The notes under the pieces are model-generated. The model worked only from the letters and a program-made list of their open reading frames with translations. It did no database searches and had not been told where the DNA came from. Below, one piece after another: positions 52,276 to 59,944 of a stretch of 64,000 nucleotides of DNA (positions within the stretch are counted from its first letter, which is position 1; each line of letters begins with the position of its first letter). The position numbers were made by a program, and so were the translations under genes. The DNA is from a candidate division FCPU426 bacterium (lineage in GTDB: Bacteria > Oederibacteriota > Muellerivitia > Muellerivitales > Muellerivitaceae): the NCBI GenBank assembly GCA_027452205.1, contig DAIDGV010000019.1, positions 1 to 64,000 on the forward strand, given 5' to 3'.

Positions 52276-53273
52276 CCGCCATGGAACGAAAACCCAGGCC
52301 TATTCCTAAACAAGTTACGCTGACCACTGTGATCGAACACAAAAGCTCCCAAACCCTTTTGGAATATCTGGTCCAACGTTTTCATTACCATACCTCGCCT
52401 GAATGGGCCGAACGCATCCAAGATGGCCGGGTCTTGGTCAATGGACTTAAAGCCTCCGAGAACCAGCCTTTGCGGGCTGGCGATGAAATGACCTATACGA
52501 CGGATACCTGGGAAGAGCCCGAGGTCAACACCCGCTACCAAACGGTCTATGAAGATGAGGCCATATTGGCCCTTTCCAAACCGGCTCCCTTGCCGGTTCA
52601 CGCCATCGGATCTTACTTTCGGAATACACTCATGTATTTGCTGAGAGAGGACCGACCTGAAGCGAAGGATTTTTATTTGGTCCATCGGTTGGATTCAGAA
52701 ACGAGCGGGATCATCCTGTTGGCCAAAACAAAAGAAGCCCTTAAAGATCTTCTCAAACAGTGGGATGAAGGTTTAGTCCGCAAGACCTATCAGGCTATCG
52801 TGTTTGGAAAGTTTGAGCCCGCGACCCAAAGGGTGGAAGGGGCCATTGGTTCTCTTAAGGGCCGTTCAATCCGAATGAAGCTGATAGTCGTTCCTGAAGG
52901 GACCCCTGTGGACCAAGTTGACGAAACGCCGAAGCCCTCGGTCACCGAATTCGAACGAGTGGAGACGAAATCAAACTATTCGCTTATTGAAGCGCGTCCG
53001 TTAACAGGCCGCACCCATCAGATTCGCGTTCATCTGGAACATTTGGGTTTTCCTATCGTGGGGGACAAGATCTATTGCGGTAACAACGAAACTTTCCTGC
53101 ATTTCTTCGAGCATGGATTGGATGAGTGGGTGTTAGAAAGAACAAAACTGCCACGTCTGGCGTTACATGCCCGACAAATCGTCTTTACCCACCCGTTGAC
53201 CGGAAAACGAACGATCTTAGAAGCCCCTTTGCCGGAGGACTTACAGGCTTTTTGGGATGGTTTGAAGGGCTAA
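52272..53273 (+). CDS. RluA-family 23S rRNA/tRNA pseudouridine synthase
   Basis: The 333-residue protein has an S4-like N-terminal RNA-binding domain (AERIQDGRVLVNGLKA) and the RluA catalytic domain with HRLDSETSG, whose Asp is the nucleophile. GRTHQIRVHLEHLGFPIVGD forms the active-site loop. It would convert specific uridines in rRNA or tRNA to pseudouridine; the target site is not predictable. The GTG at 52272 overlaps the priA stop by 4 bp. ATG 52281 is a plausible alternative. Confidence 0.92.
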   Translation: MTAMERKPRPIPKQVTLTTVIEHKSSQTLLEYLVQRFHYHTSPEWAERIQDGRVLVNGLKASENQPLRAGDEMTYTTDTWEEPEVNTRYQTVYEDEAILALSKPAPLPVHAIGSYFRNTLMYLLREDRPEAKDFYLVHRLDSETSGIILLAKTKEALKDLLKQWDEGLVRKTYQAIVFGKFEPATQRVEGAIGSLKGRSIRMKLIVVPEGTPVDQVDETPKPSVTEFERVETKSNYSLIEARPLTGRTHQIRVHLEHLGFPIVGDKIYCGNNETFLHFFEHGLDEWVLERTKLPRLALHARQIVFTHPLTGKRTILEAPLPEDLQAFWDGLKG

Positions 53274-53366
53274 AATGGCCAGAATTGCTTGACTTTAAAG
53301 CCTATTTTTCTAGAATACCCCTCCTGCAGCATCCGCCTGAAAACCTTCCTTTTGCGAAGGACTCAA

Positions 53367-53453
53367 GCCCGAGTGGCGAAATTGGCAGACGCAATAGACT
53401 CAAAATCTATCGACCTCACGGTCATGTCGGTTCAAGTCCGACCTCGGGCACCA
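53367..53453 (+). tRNA. tRNA-Leu (anticodon CAA)
   Basis: The acceptor stem GCCCGAG (53367-53373) pairs with CTCGGGC (53443-53449), followed by A and CCA (53451-53453). The anticodon stem ATAGA/TCTAT encloses CTCAAAA, giving anticodon CAA for UUG. A long variable arm (CGACCTCACGGTCATG) and T-arm GGTTCAAGTCC are present. It ends just before a region with different gene content, as tRNA-Leu genes often do at island junctions. Confidence 0.97.
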
Positions 53454-53508
53454 TTTTTTAAAATAGCTTTGGTTTTTGCATCATTTTTTCGTTGGTTCAC
53501 AACAAGAT

Positions 53509-53549
53509 AAGCCCAGGTTGCCTAACGGCAATTTGGGCTTTTTCTTTTT
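53509..53549 (+). terminator. rho-independent terminator after tRNA-Leu(CAA)
   Basis: A 14-bp stem (53509-53522 with 53527-53540, two G-U pairs) has a TAAC loop and is followed by TTTCTTTTT. Confidence 0.9.
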
Positions 53550-53892
53550 GACGGTAAATGATGGCTTTTTATGGGGGTAGACGACCACGAAAGACACCGA
53601 TAAGACACCTGTGAAAAGGCCTAGGTGTGCGAAAGGCTAAAAGTCTATTGATGGGATGCCGCGAAGATGGTTACAGGTTGAATTGGAGAGGGGCCAAAAA
53701 GGTCGAATCGGTAAGGTGACCAAAATGTTAAAACTGTAGATTTTGTGTCCTGTTTTGAAAGGCGTCGAGGAAACCTTTTAATCGCAAAATAAGCATAAAC
53801 ACGACTTGTACCGACAATTTCTTGACCATTTGTTTTACCGGTTCTAAAGTGCTTGGGCAACTATCGCTTTTGAGTAAATCGGGACGTCGGTT
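53550..53892. other. gene-free junction between tRNA and RHS gene
   Basis: I see no convincing gene here. The only structures are a weak 6-bp hairpin ACACCT/AGGTGT (53605-53628) and the promoter candidate at 53822-53850. No copy of the tRNA 3' end and no integrase gene were seen, so an attachment site is not proven. Confidence 0.5.
53822..53850 (+). promoter_or_regulatory. candidate promoter of the RHS gene
   Basis: TTGACC (53822-53827) and TAAAGT (53845-53850) are 17 bp apart, about 43 bp before the RHS start codon. Confidence 0.5.
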
Positions 53893-56001
53893 ATGAAAAT
53901 TTCAGTTTTATTTAAAGCCTTATTTTTTCTTTCGGCTCTTCACATCTTTTCGGCTGCGGTGTTTGCCGATTCCGCAACCGACACACCTAAACTCAATCTT
54001 CAAGTTCGTAAAATCGCTCAGTATCCAAACCTCTCCGGTTGGCGCTTCGATGTTCGGAATAATGACTCGAAACAAATCAACGTTTCCGACCTGGAAATAC
54101 GTTTTTGGGTCTTTGAACCAAACAAAAAACTTATTGGAAAATTTTATAGGAATAGTGGTTGGGTTGACGCGTATGGAATCGTTAACGGTGAAGCTGTTAT
54201 GTGTGCCTTCTTGAGTCCGTCCTATGAAACCATTGGAAATCGCAAAGCTGATTATGCGATCCGCTACAGAACTTCTAAGGACTATTGGATTCAACCTGGG
54301 GAGACGTGGAAAAATGTTAGGTTTGGCTATGGGAGCGCGGATATAGATGAAACCACCAGCTATAGCCAAATGCCGATGCAACAAAAGGGCGATGCGTCCG
54401 AAGGGTTTTTCTTCTCAAGCACTTATGATGACCCGCATTTCTGTCTTTATTATCGGGGCAAGTTAGTTCAAGAGTGGTTAAGTTCCTCAAAAGTTGACCC
54501 GGATTCTGGAGTGGAACCAGAGCCTTATAGAACGACAGGCAAACCATCCGCGATTGTCCATGATGCTCAACCGGCCCAACCAAGTGATTCAATAAATCCC
54601 ATGTATAGTAATTTGCCCGAATTGTCGGAGCCGTTGAGGATTGGGGACCAAAGCAAGGTCATCATGCAAAACGGCCAAATGATAAATGTGGCCCAGGCAA
54701 AAATGGAAGTACAGGCTTATATGCAGAACCATCCTGGTCAGACAACTTTTGCTCGACCAATGGCTGGTAATCCAAACATTCATTACGCCTCTTTGCAAAG
54801 CCAACCCACAAATGGTGTGGCTTTTAACTATGACGCGGATGGAAATGTAATAACTGATCCTAGTGGTAGAACTTTTACTTATGATTCTTTAGATCGGATG
54901 ATTGGTGCCACGGGCCCAAGCCTCGCTGTTTCTTATGTTTATGATGGCGACGGATTAAGGGTTAAAAAGGTCAATAGTATTACGGGGATAGAAACAGACT
55001 ACTTGTGGGATACCAATAACATAACCGGCGTTCCGCAAGTGGTAGAAGAACATCAAAACGGACAGGTGATATGCGTTTATACCTATGGTCCCGAAGGTTT
55101 GATTTCGATGGACCAATTGGTGAATGGAAGCTGGGTGCTCCATTATTTTGGCAAGGATGGGCAGGGAAATGTTCGGGATTTAGAAGATCAAAATGGGAAC
55201 GTGACGGACACTTTTACTTATGATGCCTTTGGGAATTTGTTAAGCCAGACAGGTTCCACCCAAAACAATATGCTTTACGCAGGCGAATACTTTGATAGTG
55301 ACGTTCAGCTTTATTATCTCAGAAGTCGGTGGATGAGTCCTTCCATTGGGCGCTTTTATTCGATGGATAGCTATGAAGGGCAGCGAGAAGATCCACTCTC
55401 GTTGCATAAGTATGTCTATGTAGGGAACAACCCGCTAAATAAAATGGACCCAAGCGGAAAAGATGCCATTGATGAGGAACCCCATGTGTTATGGCAAAAT
55501 TTTAATATTCCTGGACAAGCGACCTATGTATTTTTGGGTGAAAATGTTGTTGGCGATGTTGCGGTCAAAGCTAAACAGTTCTGGATTAGTAATAATGGAG
55601 CAGGAAATGCAATAGCGAATAATGTTGTTCATACTTACCTTGTTAAAACAAGCAACCCGAAATTTACTGGTATTGAACCAGGTGAATATGTTGAAGCTTA
55701 TCCGACAAATTATCCTGATGGTAAGTTGCATAGTGACGATCACATTGTCACCCAAACAACAAATCGACTTTTACCTAGCGCCCAAGAATTAAGTCCGTTA
55801 CCGCTTTATTTCAACTCAAATAGTCTTTGGTCACAAATTCAAAGTCAGGCAAGCAAATATAAACAGGATTCTGTGGATTACGATTATTGGGCCTGGAATG
55901 GTGCCAATTCCAACAGCTTCACAGGTACTATCGTTCGTAATATAGGATTGCCGATCACACCTACAAGAAATGCATGGGGTTGGGGAAAACAATTGTGGTG
56001 A
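53893..56001 (+). CDS. secreted RHS-repeat protein with CBM3-like N-terminus and variable C-terminal domain
   Basis: The 702-residue protein has a signal peptide (about 1-25). A beta-sandwich domain (about 34-200) has a CBM3-like pattern (LSGWRFDVRNNDSKQINVSDLEIRFWVFE). Short RHS/YD repeats follow from about 310 (FNYDADGNVITDPSGRTFTYDSLDRM), and an RHS-core motif runs from about 462 to DPSG at 519-522 (YYLRSRWMSPSIGRFYSMDSYEG). The last 180 residues are an unrelated tail, as in polymorphic toxins. The tail has HSDDH (613-617) and NSNSF (672-676), reminiscent of papain-like amidases, but this is weak. The gene is AT-rich compared with the backbone and is followed by small membrane proteins. 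Confidence 0.78.
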   Translation: MKISVLFKALFFLSALHIFSAAVFADSATDTPKLNLQVRKIAQYPNLSGWRFDVRNNDSKQINVSDLEIRFWVFEPNKKLIGKFYRNSGWVDAYGIVNGEAVMCAFLSPSYETIGNRKADYAIRYRTSKDYWIQPGETWKNVRFGYGSADIDETTSYSQMPMQQKGDASEGFFFSSTYDDPHFCLYYRGKLVQEWLSSSKVDPDSGVEPEPYRTTGKPSAIVHDAQPAQPSDSINPMYSNLPELSEPLRIGDQSKVIMQNGQMINVAQAKMEVQAYMQNHPGQTTFARPMAGNPNIHYASLQSQPTNGVAFNYDADGNVITDPSGRTFTYDSLDRMIGATGPSLAVSYVYDGDGLRVKKVNSITGIETDYLWDTNNITGVPQVVEEHQNGQVICVYTYGPEGLISMDQLVNGSWVLHYFGKDGQGNVRDLEDQNGNVTDTFTYDAFGNLLSQTGSTQNNMLYAGEYFDSDVQLYYLRSRWMSPSIGRFYSMDSYEGQREDPLSLHKYVYVGNNPLNKMDPSGKDAIDEEPHVLWQNFNIPGQATYVFLGENVVGDVAVKAKQFWISNNGAGNAIANNVVHTYLVKTSNPKFTGIEPGEYVEAYPTNYPDGKLHSDDHIVTQTTNRLLPSAQELSPLPLYFNSNSLWSQIQSQASKYKQDSVDYDYWAWNGANSNSFTGTIVRNIGLPITPTRNAWGWGKQLW

Positions 56002-56031
56002 GATTTATGTCAATATTTTGGAGGCTTTTGG

Positions 56032-56670
56032 ATGCAAAGAAAAGGTGTCTTAATATTTATGGCCGTTCTTTTATTTGTTTTTGTGTTGGTGTGTGTGTTT
56101 ATCAATTGGTTTGTTAAGGATTTCAATAAGGGGTTGAGCACGGCACCTAAAGACGAAACCGCAATGATTCAATCTCCGGGGTGTTTTTTGCCCGATTCAA
56201 AAAAAGAAGTAGACACTCTTCTAGATAAATTGAAATATACAAAAAATTGGAAAGTAATTTCTGCATCCGATTCTTCAAAGAGTACGGCGTTAGATGGATT
56301 ACTTGCATATAGGGAATTCGATGTAAACGCAAAGGTGATACGGAAAAATACTGATGGGTATGTAGAACTGGACTACACGGCTTCAAAGGTTTGGGGATAT
56401 AAAGTCGCTTTAGTTGAAATTTCAAAAAGTGCGAAACAGGTTTCTGTTCCCTCTGAGTTTGGCTATAAGTTAACTTCTGCTAAGTGTGATGAAAAAGAAA
56501 TCAACTTAAGTGTTCATTCAACGTTCAAATTCGGAACACAATCTTGTCTATTGTTTCAGAATAAACGTGTTGGTTTGGTAGTTTTTGAAATGGGCAATGA
56601 TTCTAAAAGAGAGTTTACTATAGAAGCACTTAACACCGTGAGAGATGAAGTGTTAAGTGCGATGAAATAG
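56032..56670 (+). CDS. membrane-anchored protein of unknown function, candidate immunity or accessory protein
   Basis: The 212-residue protein has one N-terminal transmembrane helix (LIFMAVLLFVFVLVCVFINWFV) and a soluble extracytoplasmic domain of about 180 residues with three Cys. I do not recognise a family. GGAGG precedes the ATG, 31 bp after the RHS stop. Position next to an RHS protein with a variable tail, together with membrane attachment, fits an immunity protein, but this is inference. Composition is AT-rich like the RHS gene. Confidence 0.5.
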   Translation: MQRKGVLIFMAVLLFVFVLVCVFINWFVKDFNKGLSTAPKDETAMIQSPGCFLPDSKKEVDTLLDKLKYTKNWKVISASDSSKSTALDGLLAYREFDVNAKVIRKNTDGYVELDYTASKVWGYKVALVEISKSAKQVSVPSEFGYKLTSAKCDEKEINLSVHSTFKFGTQSCLLFQNKRVGLVVFEMGNDSKREFTIEALNTVRDEVLSAMK

Positions 56671-56671
56671 T

Positions 56672-56962
56672 TTGAAAAAATTCACTTTAGTAACGGTCAA
56701 TCCGATAATTCCTTTTGCCGCTTTTTATTTCTTTGGCATTTTGAATCACTCCGGGCCTTCAGGTAACCAGATAGTAGCTCAATGGCTTTATGTAGTCGGT
56801 CTTTTAGTGGCTGTTTTGGATTTGTTCTTTGTGTTCAAGAAGAAAAAAGACGGATCGAAAAGAATCGATTTTTTAAATATTATTTTTCTTTTTTTGATTT
56901 TTGTTCATGTGGTGGTTAATTCAGCAATGTTTTATTTGGTGACGACTTTGATGCAGTTGTGA
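56672..56962 (+). CDS. small three-helix membrane protein
   Basis: The 96-residue protein would have three transmembrane helices (NPIIPFAAFYFFGIL, QWLYVVGLLVAVLDLFFVF, FLNIIFLFLIFVHVVVNSAMFYLV) with a basic loop KKKKDGSK between the second and third. It starts at TTG 56672, one base after the previous stop; no better start is present and no ribosome binding site is clear, so coupled translation is likely. Family unknown. It is the first of three similar small membrane proteins. Confidence 0.45.
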   Translation: MKKFTLVTVNPIIPFAAFYFFGILNHSGPSGNQIVAQWLYVVGLLVAVLDLFFVFKKKKDGSKRIDFLNIIFLFLIFVHVVVNSAMFYLVTTLMQL

Positions 56963-57029
56963 TTTATTTGGATTGTGCTGGAGAGGTCCATTGTTTTTTA
57001 GGCGATGGCAAGTCACGTAATGGGTTCCC

Positions 57030-57323
57030 ATGAAAAAACAATTTAGTCAATTCAGCATCTTAGAACTGTTTCTGATTCTTGCATTACCTTTTTTGGTTTA
57101 CGTGGCATTGGTTTGTATATTGAAGTCAACTTCCTTACAAAATCTTTCTTGGCTGTGGATACTTTCGGGAGTGGCGTCGGAATTAGTTGGTTTTGTTTTC
57201 ATTGTGAAAAAATTCAACTACTACTCAATTTTGATCGGGTTCTTATATTTTCCTATCCTTTATTTCTTTTTGCATTGGTCTGGCTTTGCAATAGCCGGTC
57301 TGATTTTTGGTGATTTCCCATAA
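57030..57323 (+). CDS. small membrane protein
   Basis: The 97-residue protein has three predicted transmembrane helices (LFLILALPFLVYVALVCIL, LSWLWILSGVASELVGFVFIV, LIGFLYFPILYFFLHWSGFAIAGLIF). No family is recognised. It is AT-rich, has no clear ribosome binding site and follows the previous small membrane gene by 67 bp. Layout and size resemble its neighbours, but the sequences do not look like copies of one another. Confidence 0.45.
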   Translation: MKKQFSQFSILELFLILALPFLVYVALVCILKSTSLQNLSWLWILSGVASELVGFVFIVKKFNYYSILIGFLYFPILYFFLHWSGFAIAGLIFGDFP

Positions 57324-57395
57324 TTGATAAATCGTTTCCCCCTGTAAGACTGTAAATTGGCATGGTAGTTAACATTTAAATTAGGTCTGGAAAAG

Positions 57396-57731
57396 ATGAA
57401 CATAATTGTCTCCGGTTTAAATTTAATATTGCCCTTTATTGCGATCCGCTGGTTTAAAAAAACAAAAAATACCATAGTTTTTCTTTTATGGTTTTTGGTG
57501 TTTGCTGGAATTTGTTTTGATGTTTACAACGCATTATATGGCTGGATTGCTTCGCTTTGGAATCAAGTCGGAATTTGTCTGCTTATTGTTGTTCCTTTGT
57601 TAATGTTTTATTTGGGTAATTTTTTGTTTGTTTTTAAAACTAAGACAGCAAAAGTTTTAGGTGTTTTGCTAGCCGTGATCGGTATTGTTTCTTACTTAGC
57701 TGTTGAGGCAATGATTACGTTGAGAGTGTAA
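57396..57731 (+). CDS. small membrane protein
   Basis: The 111-residue protein has four predicted hydrophobic helices (LNLILPFIAIRWF, IVFLLWFLVFAGICFDVY, VGICLLIVVPLLMFYLGNFLFVF, VLGVLLAVIGIVSYLAVEAMITL). GGAAAAG precedes the ATG. No family is recognised. It is the last gene of the AT-rich plus-strand group and ends 6 bp from the convergent AbiEii gene. Confidence 0.48.
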   Translation: MNIIVSGLNLILPFIAIRWFKKTKNTIVFLLWFLVFAGICFDVYNALYGWIASLWNQVGICLLIVVPLLMFYLGNFLFVFKTKTAKVLGVLLAVIGIVSYLAVEAMITLRV

Positions 57732-57737
57732 TTAAAA

Positions 57738-58763
57738 TTAAGGCTCGTGTTTTTGGTTGTGGTTTATTTTGAATTCGATTTCTCCGCAGCGGTCCATAAT
57801 TCCCTTGAATGACGGCGGGGTTTGGATCAAGCCCGAATCAGTCATTTTTTTGTAATCCGTAGCAAGATTTGTATGGGCTTTACCCTTGGGGACTAATTCG
57901 ATCTTTCCTTCAACCGCTTCGGTATAGTTGATAGCTACTCCAGAAGAATCCTTTTCCCTAAAAAACATTTCTTTGTGTTGTGCCACGTTTAAAGCTAAAT
58001 CCCTATCTGCTAGGGCTTTGGATAAATGGTCGGTATTGGAGATCTCAAATAAGTCATACCAATGGCGGGAGAAACGGTCGCTTGGGGTGTCTAGTTGGCG
58101 GCAATAAACGTGGGTTGCCGTGGCCTTTTCCCAAAAGGTTCTTTCTACAAGCATCACGTTTGGGGTCGCGGTGGGGAAGTGGACGTCAGATATCTGAGAT
58201 GCAATATCACAGACAATAGGTCTTTTTTCATGTGGTTCGCCGGTTGAGCGGGCACCGAATTCAAGTTGTACAGTCTGACTAACGTAATCAACACTTTTGA
58301 CCGCCGCCGGATAATGAATAATAAGCTTCTCTTTTTCTTTCCCGGTAATTTCTAAGCGCGCTTTTATTCCATCATGTTTAAGCGCCTGCTCAATAATTGG
58401 TTTGATCTTTCCTTCAATCCAGCCAGGGAGGTTTTTTCTGACCTTCTCCGTCCATTTGTCCGCTTGGCTTCGGGTGGGTGGAATTGGACTTCCGTGTCCT
58501 ATTTCTGGAATGAATTGGTGAATATCGCAAGTTAAGTCGAGATCTTCGGAAAAGCGGTGAATGACCTTATAGGCTTTGGAAAGGGAAGTCCCACCCTTGA
58601 AAGTAAGAAGTGAAGCGGCGTTTGATCGAAACAAGGCGGATAGAGTCCAGACAACCCAGATATCCTTTTCCAGAAGATAGGGTGGTAGACCCGTTTTAGA
58701 CGAAGCTGTTTCAAGAGCTTCTTTTTGATCGTCTTTTGATAATGAAAAATAACTTTCAGGCAT
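57738..58763 (-). CDS. abiEii: AbiEii/AbiGii-family nucleotidyltransferase toxin
   Basis: The toxin of a type IV toxin-antitoxin or phage-abortive-infection system; relatives transfer nucleotides to targets such as tRNA. In the 341-residue product the fold motif FKGGTSLSKAYK (GGTS at 57-60) and the metal-binding SEDLDL (72-77) are intact, so it looks active. ATG 58763 overlaps the antitoxin gene by 8 bp and gives the family N-terminus; the frame is open upstream but would run far into the antitoxin gene. Coupled translation downstream of the antitoxin is normal for AbiE. Confidence 0.88.
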   Translation of the reverse strand: MPESYFSLSKDDQKEALETASSKTGLPPYLLEKDIWVVWTLSALFRSNAASLLTFKGGTSLSKAYKVIHRFSEDLDLTCDIHQFIPEIGHGSPIPPTRSQADKWTEKVRKNLPGWIEGKIKPIIEQALKHDGIKARLEITGKEKEKLIIHYPAAVKSVDYVSQTVQLEFGARSTGEPHEKRPIVCDIASQISDVHFPTATPNVMLVERTFWEKATATHVYCRQLDTPSDRFSRHWYDLFEISNTDHLSKALADRDLALNVAQHKEMFFREKDSSGVAINYTEAVEGKIELVPKGKAHTNLATDYKKMTDSGLIQTPPSFKGIMDRCGEIEFKINHNQKHEP

Positions 58764-59352
58764 GTTGTTCGGCTTCACCAAGTAATTTCGCGATCCATCC
58801 AGGGAAAAAGGCACGAGACTCAACCATCATTTTCCATTCTTCCTTGGAAAGTTTTTGACGAATTTTAGTTAAAGCCTCGGGGGCGTGCGATGGGCCTATC
58901 CAGGCCAAAGCACGGACAGCCACGCCCGCTGGGCGATTTCCCAGGGCCAGTTGCCAGCGTGGCGCATGTTTGAATTTGATCGTTCGTTTGCCAAGTCGTA
59001 AAGTCCGACTACGACCTGTGGTGACAAATACTTCCTGAACAGGGATTTGTGTAGTTAAACCAAGGGAATTAGCTGCAACAGCCCCGTTAGAGGCCACTTC
59101 CTCGCCATTTCGTACTGCTATGGACTTAATGACGGTTTCAGGCGTCGGTGGACGGGTTCCAAAGCGTCCCGTTACAGGTGCAACATAAGCGCCCTGACTG
59201 ACCCGGATTAATTTGCCCGCTTTGGTCAAACGGGTGAATGCCTGATCTACCGAGGCGCGGCTATTCTGACCCAAGAATTCCTTGGGTGATAAGACGCTAC
59301 CTTCAGGACGGGTTTGGGAAGATTTGAGTATTGTTTGAATGATCGGACTCAT
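58756..59352 (-). CDS. abiEi: AbiEi/DUF6088-family antitoxin
   Basis: The 198-residue antitoxin has an N-terminal winged helix (SPKEFLGQNSRASVDQAFTRLTKAGKLIRVSQGAYVAP) that would bind its own promoter. A C-terminal domain (about 70-190), with VFVTTGRSRTLRLGKRTIKFKHA, is needed to block the toxin in AbiE systems. AAGGAG lies 9 nt before the ATG on the minus strand. It is the first gene of the pair and lies under the inverted-repeat promoter at 59366-59401. Confidence 0.85.
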   Translation of the reverse strand: MSPIIQTILKSSQTRPEGSVLSPKEFLGQNSRASVDQAFTRLTKAGKLIRVSQGAYVAPVTGRFGTRPPTPETVIKSIAVRNGEEVASNGAVAANSLGLTTQIPVQEVFVTTGRSRTLRLGKRTIKFKHAPRWQLALGNRPAGVAVRALAWIGPSHAPEALTKIRQKLSKEEWKMMVESRAFFPGWIAKLLGEAEQHA

Positions 59353-59365
59353 GCTAAACTCCTTA

Positions 59366-59401
59366 TGTCAGAATTATAAGCACGTTTCTGACATTCATCA
59401 A
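59366..59401 (-). promoter_or_regulatory. abiE promoter with antitoxin operator
   Basis: On the minus strand TTGATG (59401-59396) and a perfect TATAAT (59378-59373) are 17 bp apart. A perfect 8-bp inverted repeat TGTCAGAA/TTCTGACA (59366-59373 and 59386-59393) spans the -10 box. The repeat is where an AbiEi winged-helix protein would bind to repress its own operon. Confidence 0.7.
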
Positions 59402-59552
59402 GTTTGCCATAAATAAATTCGCTTTTTCAGCACCCTATAAAACAGGGTTTGATTAACAAAATCATTGTAAATAAACGGTTTCAGAGCTTAAGGATTGTTT
59501 AAAATATAATCGGTAGATGGGTGAAATCTGAAATTGGCTAGGTCTGTTTAAA

Positions 59553-59789
59553 ATGTCAAAAGGTAAGCAGATACGATTCAAATCGAAATTTGAAATTAAA
59601 CCAGAGGCCTGTATTGTCTTCGGTTCTTCTCCAGCACAAGAGTGCTCTGTTTGCCACTATCCATCTCAAGCCTGGGCCTTTTCGAAAAAAATGAAAAAGC
59701 ATTTTTGCTCTCATTGTTTTCCAACTGAGGTGATCGCTGATCGAAAGGCAAAGGGGAACAAGTTTCCTCACATAACTCTTAAGCCGTGA
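59553..59789 (+). CDS. small zinc-ribbon protein of unknown function
   Basis: The 78-residue basic protein has two Cys pairs in knuckle spacing (Cys31-x2-Cys34 and Cys52-x2-Cys55), which should bind one zinc ion. No other motif is recognised. It is encoded alone between the AbiE pair and the DUF4007 gene, with no strong ribosome binding site or promoter. It could be a small nucleic-acid-binding helper of the defence genes, or an unrelated orphan. Confidence 0.45.
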   Translation: MSKGKQIRFKSKFEIKPEACIVFGSSPAQECSVCHYPSQAWAFSKKMKKHFCSHCFPTEVIADRKAKGNKFPHITLKP

Positions 59790-59866
59790 ATGCCCTTTGT
59801 GTATCAATGAAATTGTCATACAATAGGTTGTATCCGAAGTTTGGCAGCAAAAAGAAAAGAATACGC

Positions 59867-59895
59867 TTGTATACTTTTTAGGGTTTTGCTATTCT
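59867..59895 (+). promoter_or_regulatory. candidate promoter of the Ssp-like operon
   Basis: TTGTAT (59867-59872) and TATTCT (59890-59895) are 17 bp apart, with an extended TG before the -10. A hairpin TCCTTTT/AAAAGGA (59900-59906 with 59911-59917, GAAA loop) and a T-rich stretch follow within the leader, which could act as a weak attenuator. Confidence 0.42.
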
Positions 59896-59944
59896 TATCT
59901 CCTTTTGAAAAAAAGGATATTTTATTAACGGAAAAGACGCCTAG

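Noticed and set aside
53126-53461. ORF running from the pseudouridine synthase gene through tRNA-Leu(CAA)
   Set aside because: It overlaps a real gene in another frame and a complete tRNA.
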